NCBI RefSeq assembly: GCF_009905375.1
Contig: NC_133648.1
Span: 22,561,884-22,625,883 of the forward strand
Direction of reading: 5' to 3'
Source: Apium graveolens
Taxonomy: Eukaryota > Streptophyta > Magnoliopsida > Apiales > Apiaceae
Length of the DNA: 64,000 nt
A model generated the notes under the pieces. The model did not search any database, was not told the DNA's origin, and saw only the letters and a list, made by a program, of their open reading frames with translations. The stretch's first letter is position 1; each line of letters opens with the position of its first letter. Of the stretch, positions 34,640 through 44,408 are shown in pieces. Made by a program: the position numbers and the translations under genes.

Positions 34640-35400
34640 TTTCAACTTCCAAGTCCGGACTCCCCCACTCAATTTAATCCGGACTGGGGGGCCAGAAAAG
34701 CTCATATCCTGACAAGGACAACCACCTTAGTCCTGATTCGTCGAACTCAGCGCAATCCGGACGGGGGGGCCAGAAAAGCTCAACTCCTGACAAGGACAAC
34801 CACCTTAGTCCTGATTCGCCGAACTCAGCGCAATCCGGACTGGGGGGCCAGAAAAGCTCAACTCCTGACAAGGACAATCACCTTAGTCCTGATTCCCCGA
34901 ACTCAGCGCAATCCGAACTGGGGGGCCAGAAAAGCTCATATCCTGACTAGGACAACCACCTTAGTCCTGATTCGCCGAACTCAGCGCAATCCGGACTGGG
35001 GGCCCAGAAAAGCTCAACTCCTGACAAGGACAACCACCTTAGTCCTGATTCGCCGAAATCAGCGCAATCCGGACTGGGGGGCCAAAAAAGCCCAACTCCT
35101 GACAAGGACAACCACCTTAGTCCTGATTCGCCAAACTCAGCGCAATCCGGACTGGGGGGGCAGAAAAGCTCAACTCCTGACAAGGACAACCACCTTAGTC
35201 CTGATTCGCCGAACTCAGCACAATCCGGACTGGGGGGCCAGAAAAGCTCAACTCCTGACAAGGACAACCACCTCAGTCCTGATTCCCCGAACTCAGCGCA
35301 ATCCGGACTGGGGGGCCAGAAAAGCTCAACTCCTGACAAGGACAACCACCTTAGTCCTGATTCGCCGAACTCATCGCAATCCGGACTGGGGGGCAAGAAA
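34640..35400. repeat. Second 78-bp tandem array of the Tat element (about 10 units)
   Basis: Units contain cctgacaaggacaaccacc, ttagtcctgattcgccgaac and gcgcaatccggactgggggg. The period is about 78 bp, a multiple of three, so it opens long artificial frames on both strands (34616-35506 plus and 34947-35504 minus) that are not genes. On plus each unit has AGTCCTGA and TCCGGACT 19 bases apart. Confidence 0.92.
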
Positions 35401-35485
35401 ATCCCAAATACCTCTAACACAACAATCAAAAGCTCACGTTCTACAGACAAACACAAATTCACTCCCCCATCCAGAAAATCTGCAT

Positions 35486-35503
35486 AAGGGAGTGGGGGGC
35501 ACA
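35486..35503 (+). other. Polypurine tract of the Tat element
   Basis: The sequence aagggagtggggggcaca directly precedes the 3' LTR, where the plus-strand DNA primer is expected. Confidence 0.8.
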
Positions 35504-36220
35504 TGATAGTACATATGGCTCCTGGTAGGCCTACTCCTAAGCTCCTAACTCCATACAGCTCCTGGAAGGACTACTCCTAAGCTCCTAACTCCATACAGCT
35601 CCTGGAAGGACTACTCCTAAGCTCCTAACCCCATACAGCTCCTCGAAGGACTACTCCTAAGCTCCTAACTCCGTGCAGCTCCTGGGAGGGCTACTCCTAG
35701 GCCCCTGACTCCACGCAGCTCTTGGAAGGAGTAGTCCCGCACACTACCACTCCTAACTAGCTCAGTCCCGCAAGCATAACCTTGATAAACCCCAGCACGT
35801 GAGACGTTGGCCCACGTGCCAGGGCACGTGTCAGAGGATCCTCAGAACATTCATCGGCCAGTCCCGCGCTGACACGTGTAAAGCATCCACTCCAGCCAGG
35901 TGTCCTCCGCTCCCAGAACCAATGGCTATGATCTAAAGGTACCAACCCCAAAACCCTACCCTTGGGCTATAAATGGCCCAAAAAGGTGAGGTTTTGGGGT
36001 TAATCATTCTTTCACACTCATATACACACAGAGCCACCTTACATTCATATTCATCTTCATCTTCCCAAAAGCTAGTTCTTACTCTCACGCCGGAGGCGCC
36101 GCGGGACTCCAACCCCCCTTCCGGTGTTGTTTTGTAGGAACCCAACCATAACTACACCTCTACAGCGGCGAAGGATCCAGGACGGCGTCGAAGGAGCAGC
36201 CCCGCCACCAGGAGTTATCA
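35504..36220 (+). repeat. Tat element 3' LTR, 717 bp
   Basis: Same ends as the 5' LTR. It is 32 bp longer: it has six units of the 40-bp minisatellite instead of five, and lacks an 8-bp duplication (catacagc-type) seen in the 5' copy. Confidence 0.92.
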
Positions 36221-36225
36221 GACAT

Positions 36226-36376
36226 TGTAACATTTCTTTTTATGCAAGATACAATTACAATTAAGTTAGATCTCTATCTCTCTCTCTCTTTTCCTTCTCT
36301 TAAATTTTTGTTGTTACTCGATTTCTACAAATCATCAAATAGAAACACATAAATACATAGATTATCTTTGTTAATA
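36226..36376 (+). repeat. Copia 5' LTR, right part
   Basis: Starts tgtaacatttctttttatgc after the second GACAT and ends ctttgttaata. It matches 42428-42576 in the 3' LTR. The site TGGTATCAGAGCC at 36377-36389 is the primer-binding site. Confidence 0.9.
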
Positions 36377-36739
36377 TGGTATCAGAGCCACTTGAAAGAG
36401 ATGAATCGAGCTTTGATTTCACAATTATGCACTCATTTTGATACTTTCAGCCTCATTTTACACAGAAAAATACAGGTTTTTCATTTTTTCCGCTATTCTG
36501 ATAAATATTGATTATTTTTAGAATCAATTTGTTGTTCCTTATTGATTCTGCAAGGATAATTGATTGTTTCTCTATACTCTGAGTGTTATCAATTTGATAG
36601 ATTCACGTATTGGCGTTTCTGATTACGTAACAGCTAGGGTTTTACGATTGACTGTTTTGAGAAGATTAGCTTTATAATTAGTTCAGTTTTGTGAAGATTA
36701 TAAAGGAAATTGCGTCGTACTTCTTATGCGAACGTTGTG

Positions 36740-39700
36740 ATGGGAGATACACATCAAAATGATGAATCTCATTCGGATAATAGTAATAATGCTAGTGAAT
36801 CTGACGAGATTTCTGTTGAATCAAATTTGCATCCTCTATATCTACAAAATATCGACCATTCAGGTTTGTTCTCATTTCTAAGAAACAAACCGGAATTCCA
36901 ATTTTCAATGAAATAAATGCATTCCTCTGTATTCTGTTGTGCTCTTATTAGGGGAAACAAAGCTTCAACAAGTAGAAGGAACAGAAAATTTTGGTTTTTG
37001 GACGGGGTCAATTATTATTGCACTGTCAGCTAAGAATAAGCTTGAAATTGTAAATGGGACTTGTGTAAGGCCTAATGAAGATTCACCATTGCGAGCTCAG
37101 TGGGACAGAATTAACGATATGGTCATAAGTTGGATCATGAATACCGTCTCAGATGAAGTAAGCAATGGGATGTATTTTGTAACTTCTACTCAAGATGTTT
37201 GGATTGAGTTACATGATCAGTTTTTGAGTGTTAATGGCCATCAGGTGTATCAGGTTTTAAGAGCGATTTATGCTTTGGAACAAGGTGATAAATCAATTGA
37301 GATTTATTATCACAAGTTGAGAAATCTTTGGGATGAATATGCAGCTTTGGAAGCAGTTCTTTCTTGCAAATGTGGTTGTAAATGTGGTTTTCATAAACTT
37401 CATGAAGACAGGAATCAAAGAAAGAAGTTACTGCAATTTCTAATGGGTTTAAATGACAGTTTCTCTGTGGCTAGGGGTCAGATTTTGATTATGTCTCCAT
37501 TACCAACAATTTCACAAGCTTTCTCTCTTGTTAGGCAAGATGAAAAGCAAAAACAGGGGTCTCATATGGCTCTTTCTTTTCTTGGAAATATAAATAATAA
37601 TTCTGCAACTCCTGTCAAGGATATTGGGTTCAATGGGTCTTTTGGTACTACTAATGCTGGCACTAAACCTTCATCTGGTAGTCAAGGCACCAGATCTATT
37701 TTGAAATGTACCTATTGTAACAAAGAAGGTCACACTAGGGAATTTTGTTTTAATTTTGTTGGTTATCCGGATAAGAGGAAAGGAAAAGGCAAGCAATCAA
37801 CTCAGAATTCTGGTTTTCGACCTTTGCCTCCTACAATTAGGGATGGCAAAATAATCCGATCTGACGGATACCCGATCCGAAACCCGAAATTTTGGATTAA
37901 CCGAACCCGATTTTTTGGATTTGGATTTGGATATGGATTTAATTTTTAAACCCGAATTTTTTTGGATTTGGATTTGGATATTAGGTATACCAATCCGAAA
38001 CCCGATCCGAAATCCGAAACTTTATCTGAACTCAATCCGAACCCGAAATTCGAAAAAAACCCAAATTACTTTATATAAATATAATATTAGAATTTTATAT
38101 ATTACACATTATTATATATATGTATTAATAATATACATTATACATATTATTATATAATTTTTAACATAAATATATTTTTATATAAAAATATATGTTCTAA
38201 AAATTAACTAATTATAAAGTTTAATTAAATATAATTATTCAATCATTTAAACGGGTGATAAGGTTTACAAGGCTAATAAAACATCTTTTAGTAATAAATC
38301 TAAAAAACTGGGTATCAATTGAGTTGATTTTTTAAATATTAGCTATACATATAATAACACAATTAATGATGTGGTGTAGTATTTGTAGATGACACGTTAA
38401 AACTCTTTCTCTACAAGTCACATGTTCGATCCCAAGCACTTGCAATATCAATAATTATACAAATTTTCAGATTTCGGATTCGGGTTCAGATTTCGGGTTC
38501 ATGTATGAATATCCAATTCAAAACAAATTGGGTTTCGGGTATACCCGAATCCGATGGATCGGGTTCGGGTATTCATTTTCGGGTATTTTTCGGGTTCGGG
38601 TCGGGTTCGGGTATGGATAAAATTTTCGGGTTTGGATATGGATTCTGCAATACCCGATCCGACCCGATTGCCATACCTACCTGCAACTCAAAACTCAAAA
38701 TGTTGTCAGTGCTAATGCTGTCAATGTTGCTGCTCCCAATCAGGGTAACTCTCTTGCTCAGTCCTTTCCCAGTAATTCTAATGGCATACAGTTGCAGAAC
38801 CAGGTTTCTCACATGAATCAGTTAATGATCTTATTGATGAATAAAAAAGGGCAGGGAAATTTTTCTTCTCTAAAGGATCAGGTGAATTCTATGGCAGGTA
38901 TGGCTACTTGCTTACTTTCTTCTGGGGTCCCTGCCTCACTTACTCATTCTTGGATCATAGATACGGGTGCCACTCCCTATATGTGTTGTAATAAAAATTT
39001 GTTTCTGCGTCTCACTTCCATCACAATACCTTTTACTATGGCACTTCCTAATAAGCAAGTCATTTCAGTAACTTAAATGGGTGATGTACAGCTAACTGAG
39101 CATTTACTTTTAACAGATGTGTTGTTTATTCCTCTCTTTACCGGTAATATTTTGTCCATCTCAAAATTGACACAACTTACCAACTGTTTTGTTCAATTCC
39201 ATTCCAATCAATGTGTTTTTCAGGGCCAGACTCCACCGGGAGTTCTAGCTATTGGTGACCACCGTGATGGTCTTTACTTCTTCAATCAATCTTCTTCCAA
39301 ACATGCAGCATCTCAATCAGTTCATGGTGCTCAGGCTTCTTTACACACTCTTTTATCATCTGCTTTTGTTTCTAATGTCTCTAATGCCAAAATGTGGCAC
39401 CTCAGATTAAGACACCCATCAGACGCTATTATAAAGCACATTGATTGCATTTCTTCATCTTGTTCTAGTAATGATTGCCCTGTATGTCCGTTGCCTAAAC
39501 AATGTAAAATTTCTTTTCAAAAACATAGTAAATCTCGTGCAAATTCTAAATTTGAGTTGATTCATATGGATGTTTGGAGCCCTTACCATGTTAATTCTAG
39601 CACTGGTGCTGGATATTTTTTGACTTTAGTCGACGACTACATTAGAGCCACTTGGGTTTTCCTCATGCCTATAAAATAACATGTATTTTCTGTTTTTACA

Positions 39701-42190
39701 TCATTTCTTCATTATACTGTCAAACAATTTAATGCATCTGTGAAGTCAATTCGAACTGATAATGATGGAGAATTCGTCAATTCTTCTTAAAAATCTCTTT
39801 TGGAACTTCATGGTATTATTTATCAGCTATCTTGCCCGTACACACCCCAACAGAATTCTCGTGTTGAACGTAAGCATAGGCACTTACTTGACATGGCTAG
39901 GGCACTTCGTTTCCAATCGGGTTTACCTCTCAAGTATTGGGGAGAATGTATTCTTACTAGCTTACCTTATTAATATATTGCCCACACGTATTATTGACTA
40001 TAAATCACGTTTTGAACTTTTGCCTCATAAGCCACCTGATTATTCACAACTTAAAATATTTGGATGCTTATGCTTTGCTTCGATCCATGATAATGATAAG
40101 TTTTATTCTTGAGCTATTAGATCAGTGTTCATTGGATATCCAGCTGATCAGAAAGTGTATAAACTCCTTAATCTCGCAAATCATTCTATTTTCACTAGTC
40201 GTCATGTGATTTTCCATGAACACGTATTTCTGTATCATCTTAATACCCATAATGTTCCTTCTTCCACTATCTTTATTGATTGGTTATCTTCTAATCAATC
40301 TAGTCTTTTTGTGAACCCTGTGACTAATCATATGTTTTAACACACTTCTAATTCTCAAATAAATGACTCTACTGATCCTTACTTACTTCTCCACAATCTG
40401 TTCAATGTCATATTCTAGCCTCTGCTTCGATTAGTGATAAGCTTGTCACTCAACCAGTTATTTTACATACTAGTGTTTCACAACCCATTGAGCCTCACAT
40501 TGAGAGTGACATATCTGTTCCTAAAAGATCTTCGACAAGGTCTATCAATCGTCCGCAATGGTGGGAAGATTATCATATGCCCTCCAACAAAGCTTTGGTG
40601 AATACAGTAAATCAATGTGTTTCCAGTTCTATTGTTTCTTCTCAAGTGATCTTAGAACCACAATATTTTTATCAAGCTATTACTCAACCTCAGTGGATGG
40701 AGGCTATGCAGATAGAGCTCACAGCTCTTGAACAGAACAATACTTGGATTTTAGTACCTCTACCTCCTGGGAAGAAAACCATAGGATGCAAATGGGTCTA
40801 TAAAGTTAAATATCGTTCCAATGGTGAAATTGAATGTTACAAGGCTCACTTGGTTGCAAAAGGTTACATTCAGTCCGAAGGTATAGATTATCATGATACA
40901 TTTTCCCCGTTTGCAAAAATGGTGACAATTAGAACATTTTTTTTGCATTGGCAGCTGCAAAGGGGTGGATTGTTGAACAACTCGATGTCAACTCGATGTC
41001 AACAATGCTTTTTTTCATGGTGATCTTCACGAGAAAGTCTACATGTCTTTACCTTTGGGTTATATTCACAATTCTGGTGTTTCCAATTTAGTTTGCAAGC
41101 TTATCAAGTCAATTTATGGCCTGAAGCAAGCCTCTCGATGTTGGTTTGAAAAATTGACAGCTTGTTTATTGGAAGCAGGGTATAAACAGTCTCTTATAGA
41201 TACTTTTATGTTTATATTCAATCAAGATGGTATATTTGTGGTGGTCGTTGTCTATGTGGATGACATTTTACTATCTGGTAATAATCATGAAGCCATCGTT
41301 GCTTTAAAACAGCTTCTGCATGTCAAATTCAGTATTAAATATTTGTGTAATCTCAAATATTATTTGGGTCTTGAAATTTCCAGAACTCCTGCTGGAATTT
41401 TTGTTTCTCAGAAGAAATTCATTCAGGATTTATTGGCTTCTGCAAATTTCATTGATTGCAGGCCCCTATCTGTTCCAATTGACCCTCACTTAAAGTTGTT
41501 TGATGATATTCAGTCTCGGCCACTTATAGATAATCCCTCTGTTTATCGAGCTTTAGTGGGAAAGCTTTTGTACCTCAACTCTAGTCGCCCTGATATTTCC
41601 TTTTCTGTCCAAATGTTGAGCCAATATTTACATGCTCCTCGAGTCAAGCATATGGTTGCTTTAACTAGAGTGCTCAGATATCTTAAGTGGACGGTTGGTC
41701 GTGGCATGTTTTTCCATCTGACAATTCTTTATCGCAAAAGATGTATAGTGACAATGACTGGGCAGGTGATGCCAATGATCGAAAATCTGTTGGTGCCTAC
41801 AGTCTACTTCTTGGTTCTGTCGCTATTTTCTGGCGCTCTAAGAAGCAAGCAGTCACTTCTCACAGCTCAGCAAAAGCTGAATATCGGGCACTCGTTGATG
41901 CTTCTTGTGAGATTTTGTGGTTTCTTAACATTCTCACAGACCTGGGTGTTTCTTTTGATTGTTCTGTTCCTTTGTTTTGTGACAACAAGGCTGTTGTGGA
42001 CCTGACTGTGAACCATGTCTATCATGCTCGCACTAAACACATAGAACTCAACACATAGAACTAGACTGTCATTTCATTCGAGAGAAGATTAAGTCTGATT
42101 TAATTAATGTCCTCCAGATACCTACACTTCACAATACTGCAGATGTGTTTACTAAAGGGCTTGGCAAGGTGCTTCACAGGTCTTGTGCTG
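36740..42190 (+). pseudogene. Copia gag-pol, heavily decayed
   Basis: Gag starts near 36740 (MGDTHQNDESHSD). A possible intron or short insertion spans 36864-36951. The main gag frame is 36952-37837 (AKNKLEIVNGT, ending near a CCHC knuckle CTYCNKEGHTREFC). A MITE then interrupts the frame. Protease (WIIDTGATPYMCC) is near 38950. Stops follow at about 39074, 39677, 39787 and 40110. Integrase pieces include HMDVWSPYHV and LVDDY. RT begins near 40577 (NTWILVPLP, GCKWVYKVK), shifts frame near 40965-41040, and continues with VVYVDDILLSGNNHE. RNase H (SDNDWAGDANDRKS, SSAKAEYRAL) lies in another frame at 41740-42058. The order gag-PR-INT-RT-RH proves Copia. No functional product is possible. Confidence 0.9.
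37838..38679. mobile_element. hAT-like MITE inserted in Copia gag-pol, 842 bp
   Basis: The left end is TAGGGATGGCAAA and the reverse complement of the right end is TAGGTATGGCAAT. It is flanked by diverged 8-bp repeats, cctacaat (37830-37837) and cctgcaac (38680-38687); 8 bp is the hAT target size. Both ends are full of CCGAA/TTCGG-type motifs (cccgatccgaaacccg, ggttcgggtcgggttcggg). The middle is AT-rich and non-coding. Confidence 0.78.
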
Positions 42191-42264
42191 TCAAATTGGG
42201 ATTCTTGTCTTTTTCTCTGTCTCCAATTTGTGGGGGGCATAAGGATCTCTTGGTTCATGGGGAC

Positions 42265-42576
42265 TAAAGACTATACTATCACAAATGGAATGGTGGCATT
42301 AGCAGCACATCGGCATTTGCCTATACAGAAGAAGCTATTGATAGCTTATCAACATAAACAAGTCAACCTTTAGTTAGATTGGTCAAAGTTAGTTACATTG
42401 ATCTTTTTGTATAAATACAATTGACATTATAACATTTCATTTTATGCAAGATACAATTTAGTTAGATCTCTCTCTTTATCTCTCTCTGTCTTCCTTCTGT
42501 TAAATATTTGTTGTTACTCGGTTTCTATAAATTATCATGCAGAAACACATGAATGCATAGATTATCTTTGTTAATA
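42265..42576 (+). repeat. Copia 3' LTR, 312 bp
   Basis: Runs from taaagactatactatcac to ctttgttaata, followed by CATGA. A G-rich tract (tttgtggggggcataagg) lies about 25-40 bp upstream and may be the polypurine tract region. Confidence 0.88.
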
Positions 42577-42581
42577 CATGA

Positions 42582-42970
42582 GTAGACTACTTAAGGTTGC
42601 TGTTTATCATTTTGGTGCTGATAGAAGCAACCACAGGGTTAAACCTAAACGTGGACGAACACAATCCAACACTATTATTTTGCCTTAAATACAACAAGGA
42701 TTATGTATAGATATTTCAATTTATGATCATCCGTATTAGTCCCACCAAGAATAAGAACGAGTGTCTGAACTTTCTAAAGAGTGCATACTTAATCTTGATC
42801 AATAACTGAATATGATAGAGTTGTGTCGTTTTTGCAGAGGTAATTGCATCACAATGTGATAAGAACAGCATATCATTTTGTCATGTTGTCATTCTTATTC
42901 ATTTCTAAGGGGTTGTTCAAATGCTTCTCGACTTCTTTTCAGGGGATCTGGTGTGTAATATAACATAACT
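42582..42970. other. Remaining host DNA between the Copia and LINE insertions
   Basis: About 390 bp of AT-rich sequence, probably former intron or upstream DNA of the ureidoglycolate hydrolase-like gene. I searched it for the missing first exon and did not recognise one. Confidence 0.4.
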
Positions 42971-42989
42971 AAATGGTAGTTTGAAATAA

Positions 42990-44408
42990 CAACTTCGGAT
43001 CCCTGTCCTCTGTTTTTGGACCTTAGTACTCAAGTGCAGTTACGTAAAATTAAGACATTTCGGTTTGAAAATGCCTGGCTAAGAGAGCCAATATGCAAAC
43101 AGATTATGGAGGAAGCGTGGAGCAGCGATACATAAAGTTCGATATTTGACAAAATTGATCGTTGTTCTAAGGTTCTTGCAGCATGGGGAGAGGAAATTAC
43201 AGGAAGCTTTAAAACAAGGATTAATCGAAGCAAACATTTATTAAAGCTTCTGAAAGGGCGTAGAGATATGAATTCTATAGAACGGTGCAAGTTGGAAAAA
43301 ACACAGTTAGCAGAAGTATACACTCAGCAAGAGATTTTCTGGCGACAGAGATCGAAGCAACTATGGTTATGAGAAGGGAATCAAAACAGTAAGTTTTTTC
43401 ATAGTGCTATGAAGAATAGACGCCGAGCGAATCATATTGCTTACCTGGTCGACAGAGGGGGTAATAAGGTTGGCTGGAATGCGGGGTTGGAGGAGTTAAT
43501 GGCGAACTACTTCTCAGAATTGTTCACAGCATCTGATACAGAGTGGTCTGCAATTATGTATTACCAGGTCTGTCACAAACGAGATTAATGTGAAACTGTT
43601 GGCTCCTATTGAAGATAGTGAAGTGAAGAAAGCGTTATTTCATATGCATCCAGACAAATCTCCCGGTCCAGATGGAATGAGTCCTGGATTCTACCAAAAG
43701 TTTTGGAGTATAGTAGGAGGAGACATTATCCAAGTGGTGAAACAGTTTTTTTCTGATGGTGTGTTGTCAACTCAGCTTACCAGTACTAATATAGTGCTTG
43801 TGCCGAAGAAGAAATCCCCCCAAAATGGCATATTTAAGACCTATTTCGTTGTGTAATGTAATATACAAGGTTATTTCCAAAGTCACGGCAAATAGGCTAA
43901 AGCACGTTCTTGAGAGTATTATCTCAAATACTCAAAGTGCTTTTATTCCGGGAAGGATGATTATAGACAACATCATGATTGCCCAGGAGATAATGCATTT
44001 CATGAAGAGAAAAATGAAAGGGAAGGACGGATGGATGGCCTTAAAGCTCGATATGAGCAAGGCTTACGACCGTGTAGAATGGGAATTTTTAGAAGCTGTG
44101 TTAAATAAGATTGGATTTGATAACAAGTGGGTGCAGTTAATTATGTCTTTTGTAGTATCAGCTAATTACCAAATTGCTCTTGCGGGTCGAGTGTTTTGAA
44201 ACATTGTGCCTCAAAGGGGAATACGACAGGGTGATCCATTATCATCCTATCTATTTCTGATTTGCATTGAAGGATTTTCTGCTCTCATTCGTGACTATGA
44301 AATGAGACAGCTGATTAGGGGAATAAAAGTTGTTCGTAATGCCCCGGCTATATCAAATATGTTTTTTGGAGACGACAACTTTATTTTCTGCAAAGCTTCA
44401 ATTCATAA
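42990..44408 (+). pseudogene. LINE ORF2, first part: linker and reverse transcriptase
   Basis: Frames show FRFENAWLREPICKQIMEEAW, FWRQRSKQLWL then a stop, NSKFFHSAMKNRRRANHI, then RT: DKSPGPDGMSPGFYQKFW, a frameshift near 43825, SAFIPGRMIIDNIMIAQEI, LDMSKAYDRVEWEFL, a stop near 44199, QRGIRQGDPLSSYLFLICIE, and the catalytic block as FFGDDNF. Several stops and a frameshift show it is dead. It continues after the nested element at 54665. Confidence 0.88.

Larger units (their letters stand above)
23609..36220 (+). mobile_element. Ty3/gypsy retrotransposon, Tat-type, 12.6 kb, nested in the Copia 5' LTR
   Basis: LTRs begin TGATAGTACATATG and end GGAGTTATCA. The target duplication GACAT is at 23604-23608 and 36221-36225. 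Order: 5' LTR, gag-pol on plus (24743-30573, broken), 78-bp array, antisense gene on minus (31548-33786), second 78-bp array, purine tract, 3' LTR. Pol after integrase followed by a long 3' region with an antisense ORF, and an extra RNase H domain, are typical of the Tat lineage (Grande, Cinful, Retand relatives). By hand, the last 510 bp or so of the two LTRs differ at about 14 sites, so the insertion is fairly recent while the host Copia is older. Confidence 0.9.
23446..42576 (+). mobile_element. Ty1/copia retrotransposon, decayed, with nested insertions
   Basis: LTRs begin TAAAGACTATACTA and end TTTGTTAATA, and are flanked by the 5-bp target repeat CATGA (23441-23445 and 42577-42581). The 5' LTR is split by a Tat-type element (23609-36220); a hAT-like MITE (37838-38679) sits in the coding region. 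Without these insertions the element would be about 5.7 kb, normal for Copia. A primer-binding site starts at 36377 with TGGTATCAGAGCC, complementary to initiator tRNA-Met and placed right after the LTR. Domain order is gag, protease, integrase, RT, RNase H, which defines Copia. It is inserted next to exon 2 of the ureidoglycolate hydrolase-like pseudogene. Confidence 0.9.

Noticed and set aside
34616..35506. Long open frames on both strands (296 and 185 codons) with repeated ARKAQLLTRTTTLVLI-like and SLSGVELFWPPSPDCAEFGE-like units
   Set aside because: They arise because the 78-bp repeat is a multiple of three and has no stop in those frames. Non-repeat start and end and the overlap on both strands argue against coding.
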